From Neofusicoccum parvum (lineage: Eukaryota > Ascomycota > Dothideomycetes > Botryosphaeriales > Botryosphaeriaceae), in assembly GCA_020912385.1 (NCBI GenBank), contig CP087217.1, forward strand, positions 1,984,001 through 2,048,000: a stretch of 64,000 nt of DNA, in the 5' to 3' direction. The position numbers and the translations under genes are program-made. Shown piece after piece: positions 34,672 to 45,630 of the stretch (within the stretch, counting starts at the first letter, position 1; each line of letters opens with the position of its first letter). Under the pieces are notes generated by a model. It was not told where the DNA came from. It did no database searches and was given only the letters and a program-made list of their open reading frames with translations.

Positions 34672-37079
34672 AGGCAGAATCCAGGGAGTGCTGAAGATGT
34701 TGTAAGCTGCGGGCTGGCTGGGTCAATTGGCAGGTGGGTGGCTTTGATTTTTTTTAACTTTGAATTGAACTGGATTTGGGCGACAACTCTGAGTGATCTG
34801 AATTGTTGTTCCAGCATGGACAATGCGGCAGTATCTGCAGTTACAACATCGACGGCTCTCCCGACCAACAAACCAGATGAATTAATTCGTTTCGTTGGTG
34901 AGCGTATTCGGTATCTCGGACATCGGGGTCCGGACCGGGAACGAAGAGAGCACACTTGCTTACTACTCTGCAGCACAATGTGAGTATAGTCTACGTAGTA
35001 AGCTGGGGCGGATAAGGGACGGGCCAGCGTTGCCTCAATGCGCCTAGCCTGGCCGAAGCGGGCATGACATTGCACCCCACACAGATGGCACGGCTGCTGA
35101 TGAAGTTGGCCGCTAGGAGCAGGAGGCGTTGCGGGGACCCTACCTACACACGGGCGCACACTGCATGAGTCAGCCGGCTGCTGGCGGAAATGACGCTCGC
35201 TGATCGAGCTCATCTCCCGACTCACAAGCACCTGTCCTCATCACCGAATTCCCATCGTGCCCCTGCACGTCCAGCGGGACACCCGCTCGTGACTACCATC
35301 TGCCCCCCATCGCGCCCCGCCGCATCCTCGCTCCGCCCGCGTCTCTCTGCCGTGTCACCCTCGCCGAGCATCGTCACCGTCCAAGCGGGCCATCATGCCG
35401 AGTTCTTTGCCGCAAGTCTGCGGGAACAGCAACGACAATTGAGGAGGGAGTATGTGACAGCCGTGGAGGGGGGAACAATCCATGCAGCAGAGCAAGTTTT
35501 GGGCTCTTTGGGCTTTGGGGGGCTTGCCGAAGGGGCCGCGGAAGCTATCGTGCACGAATGCATCTCGCGCCAAAGCGCCTCTGGAAGCCAGCACTGTGTA
35601 AGCAGGTGTGGTCCTTGTCAGGATGTGCGTGGCAGACGTATAGGCGCGCTCCATACCTTGCATGACTGTTGCGCTGCCGGTCGCCAAAGAAATGGATGGG
35701 ACAACTGTCGTTGCGCGCGAACACCAGCAGGCAGTGCATGCGGCTCACCAACGGTGCCGGGTGGAGCAGAACACCGGCAGAACACGGACAGGCTTGCTGT
35801 ATCCGCTGCTCTTGCTCTCGCGAAACTAGGCGGCTTTCATCGCCGTCCGGCTTCTGGTGTGTAGACCGCCTACCGCCCACCCTCTGAGTAGTAGTAGCTC
35901 GGGCAACACCGCGCAGGTTGTCTCTATGTCGGCTACGACAACCCGACCGAGTGACTCGCACCGCTGTCGTCTTTCTGACGTGTATAATGAACACGGCAAC
36001 CACGGAGGGCGATGGTTGGTTGGCGGTGCATACGAGATCGGGTCAGAAAGCATTGCAGCGCGTTCATTGCTTCATGGGAAGTTGAGGGTATCATCCGATG
36101 GATTCGGCATTTCTTTTGCTGTGTGTCTGCGCTCAGACGAACACTTCAACCGGCCATGCATAAATTGCATATAGCGTTGCCACACCAAACGTGCTCCCAA
36201 GAGAATCTGTTCGCAGCCCAGGTTTAATTCTTGGGCTAACCACATAGCAAAGGTAAGAGCGCACCCATGGTCGGTCAAGCTTGTCCTCACGTGGTGGCGA
36301 TGCGGCATGGGGGTCAGCACTAAGCACCAATGCATCTCGCCCGGACATAACCTCGCCCATCAGAAGATGTTCACCGCTCGCCGCACGCCGCACGTCACGC
36401 TGTATTTTCACCCACCATGCAGGCCTTCCTGCAAAGCAAACCCCGCACAATGTTGAGCATCTACAGCCAAGGCAGCCAGGCTTTACCTAATACCTGTTTA
36501 CTGATCTCGTACAAGAACTTTCTCCCATTTGTTCACTAATCTCGTACGAGCCATATCTCATGGTAGCTTGTTTCTCTATACAATTTCTACCTTTGTCTAT
36601 TGCCATGTAATGAATTTCAGTTCTCCGGGCGTTTCTTTCCGTGCGTGTTTTGAACCCTCAGGGTTGTAATATCTACCTGATCGAGTGTCAGTACCACTGA
36701 ATCAGACGTTCTTAGTTGATATCATCAATCGTGAAGTTAATTAGCAATCTCACTTAGTAAGCCAGACTAGCGAAAAGGCTATCCTCCCCGCCTATGCATC
36801 TTTGTGTACGTGGAGAGTAGGGACGGCTTTTCGGTCGGCTACCTACGGGCACATCGCCTAGCATTTGAATTCCTTTGATTAGAAATCTATAAACTGTTAT
36901 TCATTCATTTGCTACTAATGGTGTTACTACTGACCAACTGAACGAGCATTGGCGACAAGGAGTTACGTGGTGTGCCCGCACTTTGCAATCACGGCAGTCT
37001 GTTCAGTATATAACCCCTCAAGCTCTCTTTGTCTAGTCTCCCTACAAACACGTTTTCACAGTTTTCAGATAATCTACCT
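34672..37079. other. intergenic
   Basis: About 2.4 kb. Long GC-rich open frames around 35190-36000 on both strands have Ser/Arg/Pro-biased composition and no domain; I do not call them. The segment from 36500 is AT-rich. TATATAA at 37007-37013 is 67 bp before the hydrolase ATG. Confidence 0.45.
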
Positions 37080-37955
37080 ATGGCACCCATGGCGTCTCAA
37101 CTGCGAGCAGACCTGTACAATGCTCCTGCGATCCCAACAAGCGACTTCCTGCCCGACGGCTCCATCGGATTCTGGCAACCAACGGTTGTGACCTTGATAT
37201 CAGGACGATCTGAAGCTGTGCTTGTCGACACGCTTTTCACTTCCGATCAAGGTTTTGCTCTTGGAGACTGGATTGAAGACACTCTCGGCGCGAAGAAGCT
37301 TGTCACCATCTACATCACGCACGGCCACGGCGACCATTGGTTCAATGTCCCATCCCTGACGAAACGTTTCCCGGGTGCCGAAGTTGTTGCAACTAAGGAA
37401 TCGATCGAGCACATGTCCACGCAGCTGTCCCGAGAGTTTCGTAAATTCTGGCACGACCTGTTTCCCGGACAGATCAGCGAGGAGTCGTTCCAAATTATGG
37501 CAAAGCCTTTGAAGGATAGCAAATTCACAATGGAAGGGTATGCTTTTAAGGCTGTGAATGTGGGGCATTCCGACACGGATGCAACATCGTTTCTGCGCGT
37601 GCCTTCGTTGAACATGTCGGTGGCTGGAGACATTGTGTACAACGACGTGCATATGCGGATGACTGAGTCTTCATCTCAAAATAAACGGGATGGTTGGATC
37701 CGTTCTCTCGAGCAGCTGGAAGCGTATAATCCGGCGATTGTCATTGGCTCTCACCACAGGCCAGGGGGTGTGGACGGAGCGTTCAACATTGGTGCCTCGA
37801 AAGAGTACGTTCAGAACTTCAGCAAGCTCGTTCAGGAGTCTGCAAGCGCCAAGGAACTCTATGATAGGGTGTTAGGAGCATATCCGAACAGAATCGGGAA
37901 GTTGGTATTGTGGACAGGCTGCAAGGCGGCTTTTCCGTCGGCTCATGGGATTTGA
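37080..37955 (+). CDS. metallo-beta-lactamase-fold hydrolase
   Basis: A single exon from the ATG at 37080 gives 291 residues. The zinc-binding motif is THGHGDHW (HxHxDH, near residue 81), followed by a His after a beta strand (VNVGHSDTDA), an Asp in SVAGDIVYND and a distal His in IGSHHRPGG, the complete two-metal ligand set of the family. Upstream is SGRSEAVLVDTLFTSDQGFA, the usual strand-loop before helix 1. The branch is the general fungal MBL-fold hydrolases. It does not show the THxHxDHxGG form that I associate with the MbL-type thioesterases (ACTE, AptB) which release products of thioesterase-less non-reducing PKSs, but it is the only MBL protein near such a PKS, 10 kb away. Function unassigned. 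Confidence 0.88.
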   Translation: MAPMASQLRADLYNAPAIPTSDFLPDGSIGFWQPTVVTLISGRSEAVLVDTLFTSDQGFALGDWIEDTLGAKKLVTIYITHGHGDHWFNVPSLTKRFPGAEVVATKESIEHMSTQLSREFRKFWHDLFPGQISEESFQIMAKPLKDSKFTMEGYAFKAVNVGHSDTDATSFLRVPSLNMSVAGDIVYNDVHMRMTESSSQNKRDGWIRSLEQLEAYNPAIVIGSHHRPGGVDGAFNIGASKEYVQNFSKLVQESASAKELYDRVLGAYPNRIGKLVLWTGCKAAFPSAHGI

Positions 37956-38448
37956 GAATGTTTAGCTGGTTTACAAACACCCGGTCATGATCACAAGAAT
38001 CTGACATGGAAAATTCTCCAGAGATTCAAATATGATGTAAGTGTGCTCAGAGTTACAATAGATAAAGCCATCATCATCGGATTGTGAAATGACGCAGACA
38101 CTTCTATTAAGCACGACGCATCCCATTGACCTTAGTCCCCTGAAGGAGTATGACGCAGACCCGCATAGAGGAGTTACGGAAAGGAAGGTAGCAGTATCAA
38201 GGGATAAAGCGGTGGTTCCGAGAGGTAAAGTTGTACCAGAATGACCAATTTGAAGATCTTCGAGGGCAAAACAACATGAAACAATGACATAGACATCGGT
38301 GGAGGCACTTAAAACGCCACCCGATGATAGAATGTCAGCGGTCATCCCAAAATATCTAAAGCTCCAGTCAAAATTCCAGTCCAACCCCGTTCAAATTACA
38401 AAGGTTAGCAACCACGAACTAGTCAACGAAAGCTCTCAGAGGAAGTTC
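37956..38448. other. intergenic, convergent ends
   Basis: About 0.5 kb between convergent genes. I see nothing else supportable. Confidence 0.45.
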
Positions 38449-39084
38449 TCAAGTTTCTGTTCGTCCAAGCCTGATTTCGCCTCTTCGCATCCTGAAAAAC
38501 TTGCTACAACCTTTGCTAAAACTACTGCAGAGCGAATTAGCATATGCTCCACTACAATAGAAATTCATAAATACTCACCACCATATCGTCGTGATCGACT
38601 CAAAGAGGACCAAAAGCACTACTGCCCCTCCAAACATCTTGACTACCAGAAAGTCAGAGAACGTGATGTCCTCGCGAGTGTCGTTCATGCCCTCGACGGC
38701 ACATAGCACTTGCGTTCTCTCAACTAAGTTATCTTCTGAAGCGCCGCCAGCTTCGTTGTATTGTGCGTCCAGTTGCGGCCTGCGTTGTGCCTCCGCGCTG
38801 GTCCGGCGGTTCTGGAGGATGTCATCGTACAGCTGCCATGCAGCCTGGAGATCTGTGTGCCCATCGATCCAGTCCAGCCAATGCCCGAGTTGTGTTGATA
38901 GGCGCCTGCATGTATCGCTAGGGGTCTCCATTTGAGGTGGCTCCAGCCAGAAGACATGGCTCTCATCCGACGGGCTTGTCGCGCACCTGCATCCTGTGCT
39001 TCGTAGGGGTCGAGGAGATGGCCGTTGCTCGCTTGGTCTCACGACTGTGAGCAGGCACAAGAGCACGACGGGTGTGATGTGCAT
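38449..39084 (-). CDS. secretory-pathway single-pass membrane protein, unknown
   Basis: Exon 1 (39084-38579) and exon 2 (38524-38449) join at a 54-nt GT-AG intron with a GCTAAT branch point, giving 193 residues. The signal peptide is MHITPVVLLCLLTVVRPSEQ. The lumenal part carries VFWLEPPQMETPSDTCRRL, then WLDWIDGHTDLQAAWQLYDD. One transmembrane segment lies near the end (FGGAVVLLVLFESITTIW), and exon 2 supplies a short basic tail (SKGCSKFFRMRRGEIRLGR). This is a type I topology. I do not recognise a named family, though similar short Ser/Trp-rich membrane proteins are widespread in filamentous fungi. Without the splice the protein would stop right after the TM segment. Confidence 0.55.
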
Positions 39085-42000
39085 CGTGAAAGAGATTAAT
39101 GGATGGAGTGCTGGGGGTGGAGAAGGAAAGCGACGAGGCGGAAGCTGAGGGGCGTAGGGCGGCGATATGTAGGAGGACGCTTTAGCTCCCGAGGAGAGCC
39201 GAAGGGGTCGGTATCTCCGGCTCGCACGAATAATGCCTCACAGCGGAATGGGGACTGTAGACGCCTCACCCTGCGCCGGCTTCTCCACCGCGGGCTGATG
39301 CGGGCGTACAGTCAGGGTCATACGGCGTCCGTGACAGCTAGCCATTAGTGCTATCTACAGGATATCGCAGCTATGCTGGAAGAGCCGTCTCTTTGGCTGT
39401 GCTTATCACCGCCTTGAAAGTGTTGACTTGGATAGGCCCAGGAAACACGGGTCTTAAACCGGGGCGCATTCCACGGGAGGAGAGAAAGGAGGGGTTTCGG
39501 GCGCCCACAGCCAGAAAAACAAGCTCAGCACTCGGGTTGGCTACAGCGGTGGCGTGTCAAAGCTAAGGGCTTGCCAGGAGCAAGGCGCTGCAGGGAGCTC
39601 ACAGATACCAGTGGGTCCTGAAGGCCAAGGCGACGCTAGCATGCAAGTGAAAGCTTAGCAAGGCTTGGCTGGAATGAGAGACGAATGAAAGGAGCGTTTA
39701 GGGACGGTCGGGCTATAAATGGCGCTGATCAACACGCGCTACAAGGCTTAGCAAAGCTTGAATACGAGCCAAAAATTGGGCCCTGCCTGCTGGCTGGTGA
39801 GTCCAGCTGCCACAGTCTGTGCACCAGGCAACCGTCGACCCATGATTTTCCCCCGCCCTCGCGTCATCCTGCCAGCTGTCCTGCTCCAAACATGATCGAC
39901 ACCGCGTTTCCCTTGCCCCCGAAAAAGCCCGACTTCAACACAAGCAGGCGTGTCGGGAAGGATGTCCAAGTCAGATGTCAGGGAGTACACATCCCGATCA
40001 GTAATAGCACTCAAGATCGGTCGCACAGATTTTCATTCACTGAGCCAGAATCATGATAAGTCTCTCCCTTGATCTCTTCCCGACAGCTTGCTGCACCTTA
40101 CGATAAGCTAGCTGACTCTTAGTTGTGCACGTGACGAAACCACTAGGGAAACACTGTCGTGCCCTCACTTTAGAGTTAATCTAGTGTCCTGTCATTCTAT
40201 ACGGCGTATCTGTAAACCAAGACTTTCCAAGAGAAATCCAGCTCGATATATTCAAGTCGACTCCAGTGTTGATTATGCTTTTCGTGTTGCTGAAAAGCAG
40301 ACCGGCCCGATTGCTCAAGATCATTGACACTCAATTCGAGAGTGTAGACTGGTAAGCCTGCTTATAGCATCTAGTCAACTCTTAACGCCCTTCTAAGCAA
40401 TGAAAGACATCGCGCCGTAAACATCTCTGACGTTATAGCAGCATAACTGTCGAATAACCTCCAGAAAGTCGCTTTTGGTCCACTCCTATTTCGAGCCCAC
40501 TGCCCTTGGGTTCAACCCTTGGATTAAATATTACAATGACCAGTGATCTAAAAAGGCAAGAATGGTCTACTTGATTCATTTATAGTTGCATTAACACGAC
40601 CATTATTGATTTAGTTTAGTATCTACACGGCCTCAAGACCGATGGTGGATTCACGGTACATGAGACACGCTTGAATGGGGCTTGCAAGATCTCAAGGCGA
40701 ATTCGTCATTATGCATTTCTGATCTTGCGGACTACTTTGGTTGTTAAATTGTGAGGTGCCCCATGTAGTGATGGGCTGATCTCTACCCGTTTGTATTCGA
40801 CAAGAGGCCGGAGAGATCTATCTTCTAGAAAGATAGCTGGTTTTAACCACCATGGTTGACGTAAGAAAAGCATCGCGTTCAAGATCATTACGATGGCTGT
40901 TCCCGAGGTCGCATATGGACATCAAGGCTTGTTTTTCTTTAGAAAACATCGATGCCATTATCGTTACTTGGGGTCCCATCTCAGCGACATTGGCCTGGTC
41001 AATGCAGATCGAGTCGATCCAGATATTTTCCCAACTCTTTCGATGCTTCGCGTTTCTAGCCATGTCCTCAACTACTCATCACGGTCATACTTAATTATCC
41101 AACTGGTATAAATCCTTCACATCGTTAACAGTCTTATGCGTTTCCTACCTACTAGCAGGAGCTAACGTTGAGGGAATAGTCGATACAGTCACGCAATGTA
41201 TAATAGTTGACTTGAAGCGTTTCCCACATTCGAGGTCGATCCGTTTCAACATATTTAATTCAGCGAGCTATGTACAGTCGGGATTCTTGAAGCAAATCGT
41301 GGTGCTTTGAGGTTGTACCGTAGTTATAAAGTGATCAGCTACAAAACCGAAAGGTTAGTTTTAGATTTCCCCGCATTCTACGTGTCTAGAACCCTCCGGA
41401 TCAGGAGGCACCCTAAGGCCACAGGAAATGACAAGAAAAAACACTGAGTCCAAATTGAGAGGGGACAAGCCTACTTTGGGCCCCTTCACTGATATGCGGG
41501 AAAGGAAATGCGCGGCGAGACTGAGCTTAGGGACCAAGCGGGAGGGCCAGCCAACCACAGCGTTTGCCAAGAGCAGCCGTTTAAGGCTCTAGATTTGCTA
41601 AACTTCCAGCCACCCTCGAAAAGAGTTAAGGTGGCCTCGCGCTAAACGTAACTAGGCACAATCCTGTAGAAACTCTGGTCCAGATGCTGCACTGAGATGT
41701 CTTGTAGGTGGTACGCGTTGTGGCAATGCCCGCGCCACCGGTCACGCTAGACCCAAACTATACCGTCTTGGTCTCACTAGCAAACCGACGGAAGTGAAGG
41801 GGCACGTACCTGCCCGCTCCAAAAATGAAATCTCATTGAAGTGAACGCCATGGAAATACCTCCATCGAAGGGGCATCATATCGAGAGGTATTGTAGCAGT
41901 GAGATGCTACAATGGCTGTTTGAATTTCGCCGGAGCTGATTCGGTCTCATAAGCCATTCTCGCCACAGCGAATCCTTTGGCTGCATAGGGCCGTACTATT

Positions 42001-42444
42001 CTCCGAGCTGGAATCGGCTAGACCTTCTAGACAGATATTTCGCGTAGCATGTCATGTGAGCATTGCGGCTACTTCCGTTGTCTAAAACTCAGCCTCAATC
42101 AAGCCCTCGGAAACATTTTAAGGCGAGACAGATTCTAGAGCTCCTGGATGGAGTCAGGCGGTCCATGGATGGCTGAAAATACTCACCAACATTCAGCTTT
42201 CAATACCCAGGAACAGCAAGGGCCTTCTGATGGAGCGAGTGGCGCGCTCCTGGTTTCAGTCTCACCGCTTGGAAGCTGTTCGTGGTCGGGAGCAAAGGTC
42301 GTGCGCTGAGCAGATTTAGCTTCCCGGGTCCCTATATAGGCTGACATTGAGCCTACAACAATCGCACCGTCTGTTCACTGTATACTTCAAATCTCCATCC
42401 TTCCATCTCGATCATCTCATTGAACCCCAAGAACAGAGCCAGAC
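39085..42444. other. gene-poor region, partly AT-rich
   Basis: About 3.4 kb. 40050-41350 is AT-rich and holds the HET-like remnant at 40818-41063. Nothing else is supportable. TATATA at 42333-42338 lies 107 bp before the ATG at 42445. Confidence 0.45.
40818..41063 (-). pseudogene. HET-domain relic
   Basis: A minus-strand frame contains ENIWIDSICIDQANVAEM, GPQVTIMASMFSKEKQAL and MSICDLGNS. This matches the conserved core of fungal heterokaryon incompatibility (HET, PF06985) domains, whose hallmark is W-(I/V)-D-S-(I/L)-C-I-(N/D)-Q followed by a Q-x-x-x-M-x-x-(I/M) helix. Nothing upstream or downstream extends it into a full HET protein (normally 500 residues or more), and the surroundings are AT-rich. 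I read it as a decayed fragment, possibly RIP-affected. Confidence 0.5.
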
Positions 42445-44136
42445 ATGGCAACCATCAGCCTCCAAGTTCAACTACCAAAACCAAAGACCGTTGGAGGATC
42501 CAAACACGATATCAGAAGAAAGGAAGTTCTTTCCAGCTCCGGCCCGCTGTACCATACCCCGCATGTGACCTCGCGGGTTCTAGTGGCAAATGCTGGGCCG
42601 AAATCGACTATCACAGACGCGCCAGTCTGTTCATTAAAGACCGTCCAAAAGATTACAGACGTGCAAGGGTTCTACTTCGTATCCAAAGACATCCCGTGGC
42701 ACTCAGAAATTCCCGCCCAGAAGGAAGACCTCGATCGAGAACGAGGGTTCTCCAAAGCCATGAAGTCAGCCACAAAGATACAGCAGTTCCTACACCCAGG
42801 AAACAGCAACGGGCAGGGGGCTACGGCCATGTTGATCGGCTCATCTGGATTTGTCGAGGAAGTCGGCAGTAGAGCCGACCCGGACCGCTTCAACGTCACC
42901 ACGTTCCACGAAACAAGCTTTGCGTTTCCGGGCAACGACAATTCTGCTTCTCCCTTTCTTTCGACAGACTTTTGGAGTGTGAGGTCATCAAACCTCAAAA
43001 TCACCGACGGCCTTCTGACCGCCGCCGAAGGCCCCAACTTCGATAGCATCGAGATCATTTCTGGGCTCTGTCTTTGGTCCATGGACGTCTTGGTCGGATC
43101 TAGTGGCGGAGTCAGCAATCCATGTGATCTGCTGACACGGATGTGCTGGTCAGGTGAAAGCGCTGAAGCAATCTTAGACCGCCTTGAGCTATCCCCTCCC
43201 ACCCTGTATGAAGTCGAAGGCATATGCCGACTTTCCTCTGCGATTGCCGATATGGCTGGAACTATACAGCACCGCCTCCAGACATCTGGCGCCCGTGGGA
43301 AACCTATCCGTATCACGCTGGATTTGCCTGGAATGCAATACTACTACATGGCCATCCAATCAAGGAAGTCGGGCCTCTGGACCAGCGGACAAGCGCAGCG
43401 CTACGCAGATATCATCCAGCAGCGCCGTTTGCGCGTTGGCAATGTGTTTCGCAAGACCATAGCACTCGAACTTTCCGCCCGCGGCATCCCCAGCCTCGAC
43501 GCAGCCAACATTAGCATAGCCATTGCGACTGGTACGGAGGCGGCAGAAAAGGAGATGCGGTGCATGCTGGATGAGGGGTCACGAGAGGATTCCGTGGCAG
43601 ATGTCGAAAGAGTCATCTCAGCCTTGCGCCGCGATGATGGAAGCGGCCTCTGGGCAGAGTACCTCGACCTTTTGGGCCCCAAAGCTATGCCTTCTGCTCC
43701 ACAAGAGCTCGCGGCTGCCAGTTACGTCTTTCAGGTTCTGAAGCCAGCCCTCCAGAAGATGCATGAGAAGCGAGTGGGTGCTAAACAGACAGCACGCACT
43801 CTTGAGAGAGTTCTGATGATTGAGGTCGATAGCGTTGCCGAATGGCGTATATACGCGCGCGCAGATCAGCTACTGAAGAAACTGCACAAGCAACAGCTCA
43901 AACAAGACGGCATTGATGCTGTACTGTTCGGTGTATTTCCCGTCGAGCGCATCCTCACATCGCAAGCTACTGGGCGCGCCAATCTGTATCTCCACGACCC
44001 AGGACAGCGCATGTGGGAAAGAAACGATTCAGGAGATGAACTCGGTCCGCTTTCAGCTGCACGGAAGGTCTTCCGCGAGCAGACGGTTGATGCTTTAAAG
44101 GAATTGTTCCGCTTGGAAGGCTTTCGGATCTTGTAA
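42445..44136 (+). CDS. 563-aa protein of unrecognised family in the PKS locus
   Basis: An intronless frame of 563 residues, with a TATA element 107 bp upstream. There is no signal peptide or membrane segment, so it is probably cytosolic. I do not recognise the family. Visible features: HVTSRVLVANAGPKSTITD and GQGATAMLIGSSGFVEEVG (strand-Gly/Ser loop patterns); FDSIEIISGLCLWSMDVLVG; KPIRITLDLPGMQYYYMAIQ, again a strand followed by a loop and helix; an Arg/Gln-rich helix QAQRYADIIQQRRLRVGNVF; a charged helical region (residues 340-490); and GIDAVLFGVFPVERILTS near the C-terminus. It could be an enzyme with a Rossmann-like core. One possibility is the arginine-type cyclodipeptide synthases (AvaA group), which are also called hypothetical by annotation; I cannot show any homology. 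It is convergent with the cupin gene. Confidence 0.85.
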   Translation: MATISLQVQLPKPKTVGGSKHDIRRKEVLSSSGPLYHTPHVTSRVLVANAGPKSTITDAPVCSLKTVQKITDVQGFYFVSKDIPWHSEIPAQKEDLDRERGFSKAMKSATKIQQFLHPGNSNGQGATAMLIGSSGFVEEVGSRADPDRFNVTTFHETSFAFPGNDNSASPFLSTDFWSVRSSNLKITDGLLTAAEGPNFDSIEIISGLCLWSMDVLVGSSGGVSNPCDLLTRMCWSGESAEAILDRLELSPPTLYEVEGICRLSSAIADMAGTIQHRLQTSGARGKPIRITLDLPGMQYYYMAIQSRKSGLWTSGQAQRYADIIQQRRLRVGNVFRKTIALELSARGIPSLDAANISIAIATGTEAAEKEMRCMLDEGSREDSVADVERVISALRRDDGSGLWAEYLDLLGPKAMPSAPQELAAASYVFQVLKPALQKMHEKRVGAKQTARTLERVLMIEVDSVAEWRIYARADQLLKKLHKQQLKQDGIDAVLFGVFPVERILTSQATGRANLYLHDPGQRMWERNDSGDELGPLSAARKVFREQTVDALKELFRLEGFRIL

Positions 44137-44295
44137 ACATACACATATATAATTACGGCATATCATCTTCATGGTCACCCGCAAGCAAGCCAGATTATTC
44201 ATGATGAGATGATTCAATTTACTCTTCTTTTCATACCCGCACAGCTTCTACAAATACTGCTCAATTTAGAACGTACTTTAGCTAGTTCCTCGATC

Positions 44296-44978
44296 CTACT
44301 GCATGCTCACCCCTTTCCAGATCTTGAGCAACGGTCCGTTCCTTCCCCAAACCGGATCGCACTCTGGCACCGGGACAGCCTTGATCTCATCAAACAGAGG
44401 ATCTCCCTCCCCAACTTCCCTCTTTCCCCACTCGTTTCTCCACTTCGGCGAGCCCTGTAGATGGAAGAAGCAATCTTCAGTCAGCAATCCGTAGAAAGGA
44501 ACACAAGGTAGTTTACACTCCGGCGTCAGTACCCGTGGATAAACGCCAATATACTTGTATCCTCCGCCACTGGAGATGGATGCGTGGGCAACACCCGCCG
44601 GGACAACGACGACGTCGCCAGCGCCGACGGTGAAACGCACTCCACCGCCCTCGTCTAAGCCGCCTTCGCCGAGGACGAGCTCAGAGCTGCCTTGGAAGAT
44701 TCCATAACACTCATGCGTATTTGGGTGGAAATGCTTGGTTGTGATGGCGCCCCACGTCCCCTGTCATCGTCAGATACATTGAGGTGGGGATGCCAGGGTG
44801 CTGGGCTTGCCTTTTTCTCCCACTGATTACGCTGCAGGAATTCAGAGGTCGAGACCTCGTCTATCGGGTTAGGCAGTACGCCTCTATAAACAAGAATGGG
44901 GAATGAACTGTTGGGGCAGTGCGCATTGGGCTTGACGGAGTATTTCTCTGGTTCGGGAGTTGGGGATGAAGAACTCAT
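44296..44978 (-). CDS. cupin-domain protein, YjlB-like
   Basis: Exon 1 (44978-44811) and exon 2 (44760-44296) join by a 50-nt GC-AG intron to give 210 residues. The join produces FLQRNQWEKKGTWGAITTKH, continuous with the family's N-terminal half. Cupin motif 1 is KHFHPNTHECYGIFQG (His, His, Glu metal ligands) with ELVLGEGG, and motif 2 is GDVVVVPAGVAHASIS. This is the YjlB-type single-domain cupin, about 160-210 residues. Members bind a metal; their reaction is mostly unknown, and some cluster cupins act as cyclases, dehydratases, decarboxylases or dioxygenases. The gene lies on the same strand as the O-methyltransferase and is convergent with the 563-aa gene. Confidence 0.85.
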
Positions 44979-45630
44979 GGTAAACGACGTGTGTTGCTCG
45001 TCGAGATGGAATGGTTTCACATTTAACTTCCTGGATCTTCCCCACCATTGTCGAAGTGCGGGGGCAGATATCGACCGCCCGAAGTGGAAAACATATCCGG
45101 CGCCACTGACTGCACGTGATCGACCACCCACTTACGTGTACTACCAGTGTATCGCACTCGAGAACAGACCGGCCGCGATAGAGAAGACCCATGACTGGCG
45201 GGCGATGGTGTGTTACGTACTGAAGGTCGGTGTGGATCAGTGGCAAGCAATGATGCAGTAGTAGGCTATATATCTTGTTCGCTAAACATAGGGCAAAGGA
45301 TAGATGTGTTACCGGTTGGCGAGCTTTCAGGTGTATCGAGCCTGTAGTGGCCATATGTGACCTGATTCTGCACAACCACCGAGACAATAGCCGCGGCGGT
45401 CAGCTCCCGGATTTTTTCTATGAGCTTCTCATACAAAAACGTTAATGTTCAAGGCGAGGCAATTCTTCTAGTCGAACTAATATTTCGTAAGATCCGCGCC
45501 GACTACATTCTCATCTGAACAGGGTAGATAAACTCCGGGCTCTGGTACATTCGAAAGTTTTGCTATTCGGCGGAGTAAAGACAACAGAAGCGGCCAGAGA
45601 CACGTTTCCAATCCTAATCTCAACTCCATT
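44979..45630. other. intergenic
   Basis: About 650 bp between the cupin start and the methyltransferase stop, serving as the cupin promoter. Short frames here do not form a gene. Confidence 0.45.

Noticed and set aside
34191..35231. 346-aa minus-strand open frame
   Set aside because: Mostly antisense to the GPCR last exon, with no domain, start context or splice support.
35190..35864. 224-aa plus-strand frame in the 34.7-37.1 kb gap
   Set aside because: Ser/Arg/Pro-biased with no recognisable domain or promoter; GC-rich intergenic DNA often yields such frames.
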